Of a DNA stretch of 64,000 nucleotides, positions 32,081-41,420 are shown in pieces. Numbering within the stretch: the stretch's first letter is position 1; the number at the start of each line of letters is the position of its first letter. Both the position numbers and the translations under genes were made by a program. Below the pieces are notes generated by a model. The model saw only the letters and a program-made list of their open reading frames with translations, was not told the origin of the DNA and made no database searches. The DNA comes from Peronospora farinosa (lineage: Eukaryota; Oomycota; Peronosporomycetes; Peronosporales; Peronosporaceae): the NCBI GenBank assembly GCA_947646735.1, contig CANTFK010000107.1, positions 124,001-188,000 on the forward strand. Direction: 5' to 3'.

Positions 32081-33776
32081 TCAGTCCCGAGCAGAAAAAT
32101 CGCTCGATTGCAACCCAATTAGCCGATTTCGTCGGGCTGTAATACGCTTCCTTATATCGTCCGTTCGTGATGATTAGTTGAATATGGGATCGAAGTTTGT
32201 CAGACACTCGTTTAGCCGTCGGTGCGCCTTTGACGAGCGCCGCTATTTCGGTGTCGTACAGTAGCGCGCACAACAAGTGATGACTGAGCCGGGTTTTACG
32301 CTGGGGATCGCATAATTTGAGTACATCGTCCCCCGCGTAGTTATGTGCACGGAGTAATTTCCAATCATCAGCGTTGTCAACTAGCGGCGCCAGCTTGGTA
32401 TGATGACTGCGGTGCTGCGTATTAGCGATCCATTGATCAATCCATGCTTGTGTAGGCTGGTCCTTTAATTGTTTCCGATACGTCTTAAGCCCATCCGTTA
32501 AACATGAAAGTCGACTGTCTGTCATCCAGTGCTCAAAAACGGACACGTCCAACATCTGCAAGAGCTCCCCTGGAAAGACGAAACGCTTGACATGCCACAG
32601 TAAAAGGTCCGATGCATGCCGGGCTACCCTCTGCCACTCTATCGTAGAGCTTTGAGCTGTCGGGAAAGGGATGTGGGCGGGATGTGACCACCCCTGAGCT
32701 AGTGTCTCCCACGTAGCTGCCCAATCATCTCTATCTATGCGCTCAGAGGCGTCCACATTTGTGATCTGCGACGTAATTGTGTCGTGTCGTCCTTTTTTTA
32801 AAATAGCATCATTGTGCTGGTGTCGCACCACAGTTCCAGTTACTATCCGTTCGTCTGGGGAGGCTAAATGGCCTCTTTTTCGAGCACCATCTGAAGTGTC
32901 TCGTACCCCCGCCGGAGGCGTGGTGGGGAGTGCTGGTAAAACCTCGTGCACGCCCAGTGAACTGAAATCTTGACCCACTGTAGGTTGGTGCTGTACCAGA
33001 GCTTGACACTCCCCTACTGAGGTGCGGCTTGTGTTCGACATATCATGAGGACCGTTGCCATTTGTCAGTAAACCTGCGATTTCCCTGGCCGGAGGAAAAC
33101 AGCGACGGTCGAGGTTAAGAGCCATGTGGCCCGCCGCTTGAAGCTGGCATAGCCAAAACCTCAACCTTTCTTTCGTAATCTGCATGCGCTGAGTTAGAGC
33201 GAGTTCGGCCTCCTCGCCTTCCGCCCCCCTTAATACCGCTGCAAACTGTTGCTGAGCCGGCAGTGCCATTGTCATCGCTGCCGTTACTACCCCTTTAATG
33301 AGGTCCCGAGACCGCGTTGGCTCGTCAATTCTAAAGAGCACGTGGAGATCGTGGTGTAAATCGGGGTGCACCGAGCATCCCTGTAACGCGGCCCAAGCCG
33401 CGTCTGGTGTACCATTACAAGAATCTGGGTCCCATGGATCTTCCATCGGAGCATCCACCGGTGCCGTCCTCAGCGCTAGGTGTGGCTTACTCGAGTTTGC
33501 GTGCGTTACCGCAGGAAGGTCCTCAGTCGAAACCGGAGTCTTACATTCCACTTCCTCCGCAAAGTCTGGGAGCTGTCTGGTGCGACCAGTATGGAGAAGC
33601 GCCGAGTAATGTCGTCCACAGAAATGCAGCAGCAGGGGTGGTTGTCCGGGATTCTCGATCTTGGCTGCCACGACTTCGTCTATTAAATCCATCAGTGACA
33701 GTGTATATTCCGCAGCTGTCTCTAAAACTCGTCGATTGCGTGTGATCGTGGTTGGTATAAATTTTTGCACTGCCAC
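32046..33776 (-). CDS. LINE ORF2: C-terminal half of OTU domain plus unknown region
   Basis: 576 aa in the -1 frame relative to ORF1. It opens with AVQKFIPT and, about 50 residues on, carries LLLHFCGRHYSALL, the His-containing end of an OTU cysteine protease (His codon 33609-33611). No ATG precedes this segment in frame; the first is 28 residues in. So the protease half can only be made as an extension of ORF1. The remaining 500 or so residues contain a helical region (LIKGVVTAAMTMALPAQQQF), a disordered linker and a C-terminal Trp-rich helical part. No family recognised. It ends ...LIEY then TAA at 32046, overlapping ORF3. Confidence 0.75.
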   Translation of the reverse strand: MAVQKFIPTTITRNRRVLETAAEYTLSLMDLIDEVVAAKIENPGQPPLLLHFCGRHYSALLHTGRTRQLPDFAEEVECKTPVSTEDLPAVTHANSSKPHLALRTAPVDAPMEDPWDPDSCNGTPDAAWAALQGCSVHPDLHHDLHVLFRIDEPTRSRDLIKGVVTAAMTMALPAQQQFAAVLRGAEGEEAELALTQRMQITKERLRFWLCQLQAAGHMALNLDRRCFPPAREIAGLLTNGNGPHDMSNTSRTSVGECQALVQHQPTVGQDFSSLGVHEVLPALPTTPPAGVRDTSDGARKRGHLASPDERIVTGTVVRHQHNDAILKKGRHDTITSQITNVDASERIDRDDWAATWETLAQGWSHPAHIPFPTAQSSTIEWQRVARHASDLLLWHVKRFVFPGELLQMLDVSVFEHWMTDSRLSCLTDGLKTYRKQLKDQPTQAWIDQWIANTQHRSHHTKLAPLVDNADDWKLLRAHNYAGDDVLKLCDPQRKTRLSHHLLCALLYDTEIAALVKGAPTAKRVSDKLRSHIQLIITNGRYKEAYYSPTKSANWVAIERFFCSGLTHTEEASLIEY

Positions 33777-36700
33777 CCCTGTTTCGGGCCATCTGATTGC
33801 TGCAGTATATAAATTTTCCGTTGCAAAAAATTAGCTGCCATGCCGACCGTGTCACTTCCCCCCCAAGTGTCGTCACTTACTTCCACTGCTCTGTTGGAAG
33901 AGCTGTTAGCAAAATCCTCGAGGAACCATCGCATTTGTGTGGCCGACTCTTGTCTCGTCATGGAGGTCCATCCTCGCTTAACATTAGCAAGCGCCTGCAC
34001 TCGATGGTCATGGGCGAGTTGACCTTCTAGATCTAACAGCCCTGAAAATTTGATGCCTCGTTTAAGGCTGGCAGTTAGCAGCTCCAGTGTGTTTCCTGGT
34101 CCGTCCAAAGTTGCGTCTGCTGCCGCCTGTACTATTGCCATAGCCATGCAATTTCCAGTCGCCGGCGTGACGACCGAACGGACTCCCGACTGAACTTCTA
34201 CCTCTGCCAATGTTGCTGGTGAAGTTGTCGATCTTGCGCCCATCGGCAGCGATGGAAATTTCGTGACCGTCTCCCCGGTGACTAGCTTTTGAAAAGTCTT
34301 TCTCTCTTTCTTCTTGTGCGTTAGTATAACGGGTCCCGTTGCAGCCGGTGCTGGGCCGCGCATTGTCGCTGCCGATTTTCGGTGCTTGTCGTCGGATGAA
34401 AGACGAGACCTTTCGGTGTGGCCATGTCCTTTATTAGATTCCGTCGTCAAATCGACCACAGGTGACTTCAAAGGTTTCGCCACGCTATTGCGCTTAGTGT
34501 CAACTTTTCCTTCCGATTCGTCGTCGTCCTCCATGAGCACCTGATATACTCCGGACGTTGATGCTGAGGCAGCAGTTGCAACCATTTTCTTTACCCACTG
34601 TGATTGTGATCGCCCCCCTTTGTCTGCCTTCGTGAGCCACGGTTGCTGCGCGGGGGGGGATGGTTCCGGTTGCAGGTGGACATACTTAGCTCCTTGTTCT
34701 GCCTGAGGAGCGCTGCTCGTCCCATGAACCACTGGTAGAGTGTGCCCTGGAGAAGTCTCAGTGACGTCGACGGCCCGAGTCGGTGTTACAGCTGCTTGGG
34801 CCGCCCCATCCGCTTCCTTTTGGAGCTTCAGCCGTTGAACCGCCATAGCCTTAATTTCTGCGATACTCGAAAACGGTTTGGCTAAGTCGGCGAGATCAAG
34901 AACATCCGCTTCGGTCACCACAATACCACCAGGTCCCTGCAACTGATCGTCGGTGAACCGACATCGCGCTAGGGTGTGCCCCAGGTTTCCGCACTGCAGG
35001 CATTGTATGCGGTGGCCAACGTTTGGGTGTTTAACGATGATGGTTGTGCCAAACCAAAGTACCCGAACCACCCCATTTAAAAATGTCGGGCATCCTGCCA
35101 GTTTGAAGGTGACTCTCCAAATTGTAGACGTCCGAGAATCCGGGGTATGCGTATCCATATCTTCCATGTCAAACTCCGTTGGAATCTTTGCCTTTAAATA
35201 GGCCGCAATTCGCCCAATATCATTAAATCGGGTAAGGTTGTGCAACTGCACCGTGTATTCCACCCGTCGCCCGGTAGGTGTCCCATTAAGACCTTTCTGC
35301 CGAAGCCAAACCGACCCCTTCTCTGGCCTGTGGGCATTGACGAGCTGGTACACGCCACCGTAATACGGTACTCGCACCTCTTTGTGGTGTTCTGCCGTCT
35401 CCTTAGTAAAGAAATAAAAGTGAATCGATTTCGTGACTTGGTCGTAGCTTATCGTCTTCGTTTGACTTAACATGCGATGTAGCGCATGAAGATTGATCCG
35501 TGCAAGTTCCGCCGACTCCAATATTGCCTCCGTAATTGCTTTTGTAGTCTGCCTGTTCGCTTTAACCGCTCGGGATTTATCCAACCGTAAAACTAGTTCA
35601 CCTTCCACTTGAGCCTGGATCGTGCTGTACAGACGTAGCCGTTCCTCACTCTTAAGAACTTGTTTGATAAAGGCAGGCATACGACGACATGCCACCGTGC
35701 CTTCAACCAACCCGACGATTATCGCCCATTCATCATCAGTACCTGCCCGTACTTGATGATGTCCTGACGGGGCTGCGGGCGCTGCACACATCGCTTTGAA
35801 TCGTTCAATTTCTGCGCATGTGAACTTCTCGGGATTAAACATGAAATCATCAAAGGTCTGAGAACTGGCGCGCTCCGGTTGCCGACGTGGTAATGACTCT
35901 CCATGTTGGACTACCTGAGTCCACTGGTTCAGAACGGGGGCATGAGCCCATTTATGCTTGCTGGCTAGACGGCGGATAATCTCCTTAAACGCCCACTTTG
36001 TAGTCAATAATTCATGCGTGATGGCCTTTGCCATGATTTTCCACTCCGCAAAGCTCCCCTTGCCCTTAACAAAGACTTGCTCAAACAGGCCCAGCAGACT
36101 TGCCGTCTCCGCTACGCTCAGGGTAGGAAAGCGTTTCCTTTCAGTAGGCAGTGCTTCCGCTTTACACGGGACTGTCTTGTATATGTCCGCAAACAACTGT
36201 CGCACTGTCGTGCACCATGCGTCGACCTGTCCCACATTGGGCGAGTCGATCATGTCTTCCACTAGAGCCGTAAACATTTCCGCCGACGTTGCGTGTAGCG
36301 GAATTGGCGCCTGCGCTCCTGGTGATTTGCCGGTTTGTGCTGTCTGGGTTGCGGCAACAGATCCTCCAGCTCTGTCATTTGGATCCTCTGCCCCCCTTAT
36401 TGTCGATGAAGCCTCCCTTGTATCGGGTGGACCCTTCACTGTCACTGCCTGTTTCTGTTGCGCATGTCTGCTGCTCGGCTCTACCGGATGATGAGGCGTG
36501 GTAGATTCACTGTCACCATGGCCCGTAACCTCCGATGCCGGAGATACAGCCTGGCCGGAGAAGATGGATCCACCAGGTTCCACGGCACCCTTGGCGCCGT
36601 TGTCATTCCGAATAGCCACTGCCGCCAGAACTGCGCCTCGGTTTGAGCTGTCGTCCAGTATGTCGTCGACGACGCCCTGTCCGTTGGCTGGGCCGTTCCC

Positions 36701-36780
36701 TGTCGTCGTTGTCGACTCGGCCTTTTCATCCCCCCTCCCGGAGGAGGTAGGTAGGGCGGCCTCATTACGCTCTCTCTTTT
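33722..36780 (-). CDS. LINE ORF1: gag-like protein with CCHC knuckle and N-terminal half of OTU domain
   Basis: Open from 36780 to 33722 (about 1,018 codons). The region has an acidic/Ser start, a helical part, an RNA-binding-like segment (TRFNDIGRIAAYLKAKI), a zinc knuckle CLQCGNLGHTLARC (about 35000) and a basic linker. It ends in an OTU-type protease start: VTPATGNCMAMAI (Cys codon 34148-34150), then WGGSDTVGMAANFLQRKIYI. The catalytic His is not in this frame but in ORF2. No ATG lies in frame for the first 160 or so codons; ATGs at 36786 and 36765 are in another frame. The start codon is therefore unresolved (non-ATG start, frameshift or base error). Confidence 0.75.
33758..33764 (-). promoter_or_regulatory. 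Canonical -1 ribosomal frameshift heptamer A AAT TTA
   Basis: In the ORF1 frame the codons are TGC AAA AAT TTA (33769-33758), so the heptamer is phased exactly as X XXY YYZ. This is the heptamer used by Rous sarcoma virus gag-pol. Slippage moves ribosomes into ORF2 (next codons ATA CCA ACC), joining the two OTU halves. Six nt downstream, CCACGA (33751-33746) could pair with TCGTGG (33673-33668), a weak candidate for the stimulatory structure. Confidence 0.75.
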
Positions 36781-36852
36781 AAGCATGAAGACCGTTCCTT
36801 TTATACTCCAACGTGACCAGATTTGATCACTGCGCCGCAAATTGGGGAGTGA

Positions 36853-36970
36853 CCGTTGTGTAAGTTGAATAATTGTATTATCCGTAAGTTGAATAATTGT
36901 ATTATCCGTAAGTTGAATAATTGTATTATCCGTAAGTTGGATAATTGTATTATCCAACTTACACAACGAC
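36853..36970 (+). repeat. 24-bp tandem array bounded by inverted 14-mers; includes the right TSD copy
   Basis: Starts with CCGTTGTGTAAGTTG (36853-36867, the LINE's right direct repeat). Units of AATAATTGTATTAT plus CCGTAAGTTG (24 bp) follow, about 3.7 copies. It ends CAACTTACACAACG (36955-36968), the inverse of the opening segment. The 8-residue peptide repeat read from it on the minus strand is incidental. Confidence 0.85.
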
Positions 36971-37902
36971 TAGATATAATACAATTATTCAATTTACTGT
37001 AATTGACAATACTGGCTGGATGACACTTACAGTATGTGCAGCATTTGCTTGACAGCTCAAAATCACGGCCGCAAACTCTTGCCCGTAATGTTATAGTAGA
37101 ATGAAGCGTATAGATTTTGCTGCTCGAAGAGCTATAGCCTTGACGCCAAAATCATCAAGAGCTAATCAGATTTGATGCAACAGTGTCAAATCCAGAGCAC
37201 ATCGCCACTACATTGTGTCCGCACAGCAAATGACTGAGTGACTCAAACACCATGCAGTAGCTGTAAAAGTGGCGCTACCGAGAGTTTACGAGGCAAAGGA
37301 GAGTTTCGGTGGACTTTAACTAGTCTAAATACTCTGCGATCATTCAGTCTTGCCTGGAGTAAAGTGAGTTTCCAGAAGCATGATCGATGACGCTTAAACA
37401 ATCTGCGCGACAATGTAGAATGATCCTTGTACCTTTGGCAGACAAAAGAACCCAAGGTTAAGCTGCATTCTATGAACAAGCAAGCGCGAATTTCAAGGCC
37501 TTATTAGATTCTTAACGTGTGTAAGGCCAATCTGTAGGGGATGTCGATGAAATATAGTGAGCCAGCTCAAGGCAGATAGCAACGACGGCAACGATACAAG
37601 CGGCTTGTCTATTCGATCAAGCAGCACAACCACGGCCGCAGCAACCCTTTAACTCCATCTCGTGCTCGCTCGTGACCACATGCAAGCAACACCCTGTAAA
37701 TTGGTCCAGATGCAGGTCCAATATGCAGGGTGTTGCTTGCGTCGCGTACTTGAGCGATGGACACGCTGTCTATAAATGCACGAAGCTGCACACTGAGCCA
37801 ACAGCCAATGAATGGTTGGGCAGTTCTTTACGGCATCAATCAGGCACTTTAACGTCAGCGCGTAAAGACGCACGTGAATAAGTGTGGACATTGTGTGCGT
37901 AC
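36971..37902. other. Intergenic region upstream of the DUF726 gene, with one long hairpin
   Basis: About 930 bp without a supported gene. The notable structure is the hairpin at 37682-37740. Short frames here are unsupported. Confidence 0.5.
37682..37740. repeat. 59-nt inverted repeat (hairpin)
   Basis: Perfect 15-bp arms GCAAGCAACACCCTG (37682-37696) and CAGGGTGTTGCTTGC (37726-37740). Inner pairing continues with a few mismatches (ATTGGTCC against GGTCCAAT), leaving a loop of about 7 nt. Lies 163 bp before the ATG of the hydrolase gene. Confidence 0.9.
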
Positions 37903-39114
37903 ATGCCGATCGACATGACGGAGATCGACCTCTTGCTTGCCGATTGCCGTGAACTCCAACACCGTGGACTACTGACGCCCGATCAGCTTAAGGAGTATGA
38001 GACGTCTCTTGCCTCCGCCTCCACGTTACCTGAAACCATCCGCGAGCGTGTATCGTCGCTATTGGTGCAAGACGCAGACGTGACCATCGAGCGTGTGCGA
38101 CTGCGATGCAACAAGCAGGAACTGGAGTCGATGGGCAACTCGGAGCTGACTGCGGTGGCTGTAGGCGGCGCTTTAGGTGCGTTAAATGCCTGGCTCCGCC
38201 CAGCGCCCGCTTTGACATTGACCACGAAGCCGACGACGCTGTGGGCCAGCGCATTTGACGGCGCCGTGGTCACTTTGAACACGGCCAAGCGAAAACGGCG
38301 TGTGCAGAAGCTGCAACTGCAACTGATAAGCGGAGATGTGGCCACTTGTCGCCACGTAGTCCTCTGTATCAATGGCTTTATGACGCAGAGCGACGATCCG
38401 ACGCGCAACTGGCGCGTGTGGACACAAGACAATCAACAGGATGCTGCTGTCTTCGCCGTGCAGTGGGAGGCCGGCGATTCTGCCGCCTGGAACGAGTTTT
38501 GCTCGCACGTGAATGACAATCTCGCTAGCTCGTCGGTCTCATCCATGGTCGCGCAATTCGCAGACAACCCGTGGCACAGTGCTCAAGGCAAAGCAGAGCA
38601 GGTGGGCGTGTTGCTCGCGCATGTACTGGCCGAGCGTCCTGCAATACTGCGAGGCCGCAAAATCTCATTGTTCGGCCACTCATTGGGAGGTGCCGTGATC
38701 TATAGCACCTTTCAGGAGATGGCTAAGCTACGAGCGCAGAAGAAAGGGGACGGTCTGCCACTGATCACCAACGCCGTGAGTTTTGCCGGTGCGTTCATTC
38801 CTGACGCTAAGAAAGGCCTTGACAACATCTCTAGTGCCCTTGATCCAAACGGAGGCAAGTTCGTCAACGTCTTCTCATCTCGGGACGGAGTGCTGTCGAG
38901 ACTCTTTTGGGCACTGCAACTGCCAGGACCAAGCGGCCTTGCTGCTGCTGGTTGCGAGTCGATCGCCTTTGCTGCTTCATCTGCTGCCAACTGCGTGAAC
39001 GTCGAGGTGTCAGACTTGGTGATCCCGTGTGTGGAAAATCACTTTGGCCACAGCTACTCGCACTTCATGGACGTCATCAAGTCACGCGTGCTGCCACATC
39101 TCTTTCAGTCATAA
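37903..39114 (+). CDS. DUF726/TMCO4-like alpha/beta-hydrolase
   Basis: 403 aa from ATG 37903; the open frame reaches 37882 only through a GTG. The C-terminal half has the alpha/beta-hydrolase layout of the DUF726 (TMCO4) family: VVLCINGFMTQ, AVFAVQWEAGD, the nucleophile elbow SLFGHSLGGAV (Ser260, codon 38680-38682), then ITNAVSFAGAF and a late His-rich segment (ENHFGHSYSHF) that may supply the catalytic His. The N-terminal 90 residues are helical and resemble no domain I know. A hydrophobic patch (TAVAVGGALGALNAWL, about residues 76-92) could be a membrane anchor. Substrate unknown; esterase or lipase-like activity is inferred from the fold. One exon. Its stop is 90 bp from the convergent TPR gene. 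Confidence 0.8.
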   Translation: MPIDMTEIDLLLADCRELQHRGLLTPDQLKEYETSLASASTLPETIRERVSSLLVQDADVTIERVRLRCNKQELESMGNSELTAVAVGGALGALNAWLRPAPALTLTTKPTTLWASAFDGAVVTLNTAKRKRRVQKLQLQLISGDVATCRHVVLCINGFMTQSDDPTRNWRVWTQDNQQDAAVFAVQWEAGDSAAWNEFCSHVNDNLASSSVSSMVAQFADNPWHSAQGKAEQVGVLLAHVLAERPAILRGRKISLFGHSLGGAVIYSTFQEMAKLRAQKKGDGLPLITNAVSFAGAFIPDAKKGLDNISSALDPNGGKFVNVFSSRDGVLSRLFWALQLPGPSGLAAAGCESIAFAASSAANCVNVEVSDLVIPCVENHFGHSYSHFMDVIKSRVLPHLFQS

Positions 39115-39204
39115 AAAATCTAACTAGCACTTGAATCCAACCAAAGAGATCTGCATTAACTTCCCTCTTTCTTTTTCTTCTTTTCTTCATTACCAATACT
39201 TTCT

Positions 39205-39798
39205 CTACTTGAACATATTGCCAAATGCAGTCTTCTCCTTGGCCTTGGCTTCGGCGTCGTACGCGCGTTTCTTGGCCTGCAGCACACGAATTTCACTGCG
39301 TACTGCCGCATCCTTGGGCTCCTCGTCCAGCAGCTCACTCAGCAGCTGATAAGCACGCTCGTATTGCATAAGTTGCACCATTGCTTGTGCCTTTCGAAAG
39401 CGTGCTTTACTGTGCTGTGGCTCGACATCCAACACCTTGTCACAACAGCTCAACGCCTTGTCCGGCTGCGTCCCGAGCTTGATGTGGCACAGCGCCATGT
39501 TAGCCCACACAGCCACCTTTATAGCTTGAATCTGTATATTTTCTTCCTTTGTAGCTGTTATGCCGGCTGTTCCTTGTGCGTATTGAGACATGGCATCGCC
39601 GGCCACGGATAACCCGTTCACGTATGCAAACACCTTGGCATATGATGTCAAGGCACGCTTAAACTCATTTTGTTTAACTAATAGGTTACCATGACGCTTG
39701 AGTAATTCTGCCTGCTGTACCTTTTCAGCTACGGACAGTAGACCGAGACGTGGCTTCCATCCAACAAGCAATTCTTCGTCGCTTACGTCGATCGTCAT
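39205..39798 (-). CDS. TPR-domain protein, immunophilin-like helical repeat
   Basis: 197 aa, intronless. Residues about 24-165 form three TPR-like helical pairs: AELLKRHGNLLVKQNEFKRA, then VAVWANMALCHIKLGTQPDK with ALSCCDKVLDVEPQHSKARF, then RKAQAMVQLMQYERAYQLLS. The closing extended helix (VLQAKKRAYDAEAKAKEK) and a terminal FGNMFK resemble the TPR tails of FKBP-type immunophilins, but no peptidyl-prolyl isomerase domain is present. A role as an Hsp90/Hsp70 co-chaperone or adaptor is an inference from the family. It is divergent from the mitochondrial carrier gene; the two ATGs are 175 bp apart, so they probably share a promoter region containing ATTGG/CCAAT-type boxes. Confidence 0.8.
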   Translation of the reverse strand: MTIDVSDEELLVGWKPRLGLLSVAEKVQQAELLKRHGNLLVKQNEFKRALTSYAKVFAYVNGLSVAGDAMSQYAQGTAGITATKEENIQIQAIKVAVWANMALCHIKLGTQPDKALSCCDKVLDVEPQHSKARFRKAQAMVQLMQYERAYQLLSELLDEEPKDAAVRSEIRVLQAKKRAYDAEAKAKEKTAFGNMFK

Positions 39799-39973
39799 CG
39801 AAGTGGGCGAAAGTATCCAGCGTAACCTGGTTACAATATCTTTTGGTGCAGAATTAACTTAATCAAATACATTTTATAATTTTTTTGTATCTTTTCATTG
39901 GTTAAAGTCATGACAAATACATTGTTTGGATTGGATGTAATTTGCCAATTACTTAACGCGTCGGGGTGACACC

Positions 39974-41177
39974 ATGGACAGCGTAGTTACGACGTCGGAA
40001 GACGAATATACCGTAGATGACATTTCATGGGATGAAATTGACAAGCTCAAGTATTATATTGTCGGTCCTACTATTTTTCTCGGTGTACGTGCTGCCGTGT
40101 ACCCGAGTAATTTGGTCAAGACGCGATTACAAGTCCAATCGAAGCACAAACCACTTTATTCAGGCACATTTAATGCATTTGCGACGATAATTCGACAAGA
40201 AGGAACTCGTGGACTATACAAAGGATTTGGAGCTAGTACAGCTAATGTAATTACAGGCAATCTCTATATTTCTGTCTATGAGAAATCACGTAAAGTTTTT
40301 AAGGATCATACGACGGTAGGGACTTCAGCAATTACTATTGACTTGCTATAATATTAATGTGGTTATTGCTATTACTATTTTATGTGTGCTGCATTCATGT
40401 TTTGTTGTATTAGACGGGCGAAAAAGGAGCTAACTTTGTTGGAGGAGCTATTGCGTCCCTCGTCTCGCAGACAGTCGTGGTGCCGCTGGACATCGTGTCG
40501 CAGCGCATGATGCTTAGTGGCCAGGGACAAGATGTACGCAAGACACGGGAGTCTACCAAAGGTTTTTTCACGGTGGCCAAGCAGGTGTTCCATACTGAAG
40601 GCATCCGAGGGTTCTATAGAGGATACGTGCCGTCCATCGCGACGTACGCGCCGTCTTCCTCGATTTGGTGGGGATCATATGGACTTCTTGTGCCTGTGTA
40701 CTATAAATTGATGAAGGAGTGGGCCACAGATCCGTTTTGGAAACAAGGTACGATGATGTGGTGTGCTACCGATATCTGAGACGGTTGACGGACGTGGTTG
40801 ATGTGTTTTCTTTTGCCGTTGGTTGGTGGCAGTGTTGGCGCAGGGAATGAGCGGTGCAAGTGCAGGCATCATCACAGGAATTTTGACAAACCCTATGGAC
40901 ATTGTGAGAACAAAAGCACAGACCTATACACAGTATGGTGCTAGGGATACTGTCAAGTATATTTTAAAGACCGACGGACCAATGGGCCTCATGACTGGTC
41001 TCTCTGCGGTACGTTGCAATGCTAGCTTGATGAAAGCGTTTACAAGGCTAACTTATATTACTTGTTTGTCTACAGCGATTATTGGCAATGGGTCCGTCGG
41101 GCATTCTCATGGTCACGTCATACGAGTTTATCAAGCGCGTGTGCCGGAAACCGCAAGCGCCCGATACAGCCGCATAA
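39974..41177 (+). CDS. SLC25A44-like mitochondrial carrier (join 39974..40315, 40414..40747, 40833..41008, 41076..41177)
   Basis: Four exons joined at GT/AG sites in consistent phase give 317 aa, the usual carrier size (three repeats of about 100 aa, six membrane helices). The repeat signatures are YPSNLVKTRLQVQ (repeat 1; the acidic residue of PxD/ExxK/R is Asn), VPLDIVSQRM (repeat 2) and NPMDIVRTKAQ (repeat 3). Each is followed by a GLYKG/GFYRG/GLMTG turn. YPSNLVKTR and VPLDIVSQR are characteristic of the SLC25A44 subfamily, which carries branched-chain amino acids into mitochondria in mammals; this substrate is inferred. Introns are 98, 85 and 67 nt. An acidic N-terminal tail (residues 1-25) precedes helix 1. 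The last exon restores GPSGILMVTSYEFIKR. UPF2 starts 243 bp downstream on the same strand. Confidence 0.9.
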
Positions 41178-41322
41178 CTCGTTGACTAAACAGTACTATC
41201 CATCTTGTTTTGTGACACAAGTCAATAGACAACAACACCTTGAAACTGTCCTCATTAATAAAATATATTATTTTTGTGGTGATACAATCATGTAGTAGTA
41301 CTGCATCAACGAGTACTACTTC

Positions 41323-41356
41323 GTAGTAGTAGTAGTAGTAGTAGTAGCAGTAGTAG
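41323..41356. repeat. (GTA)n microsatellite
   Basis: About eleven GTA triplets with one GCA interruption, roughly 65 bp before the ATG of UPF2, in its presumed 5' UTR or promoter. Confidence 0.9.
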
Positions 41357-41420
41357 TTGTAAGGCAAAACGATAAAATAATGTTTGATTGGTTAAAATAA
41401 AAGCATCTACGATTATTATA

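Larger units (their letters stand above)
27436..36852 (-). mobile_element. Apparently full-length L1-like LINE with OTU protease, three overlapping ORFs
   Basis: A 9.4-kb minus-strand non-LTR retrotransposon flanked by a perfect 15-bp direct repeat. From its 5' end (36852): a short leader, ORF1 (gag-like, CCHC knuckle, N-terminal half of an OTU-type protease), ORF2 (C-terminal half of the OTU domain plus an unknown region), ORF3 (apurinic endonuclease-like EEP domain, RT, zinc-binding C-terminus), then only about 34 nt of 3' UTR without a poly(A) run. All three frames are free of stops over 9 kb, which indicates a recent insertion or ongoing selection. OTU-like proteases in LINEs are known, for example in Dualen-type elements. 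Confidence 0.85.

Noticed and set aside
36481..36966. 161-aa minus frame with eightfold IIQLTDNT-type repeats
   Set aside because: Reads through the 24-bp array and LINE leader in a non-ORF1 frame; repeat artefact.
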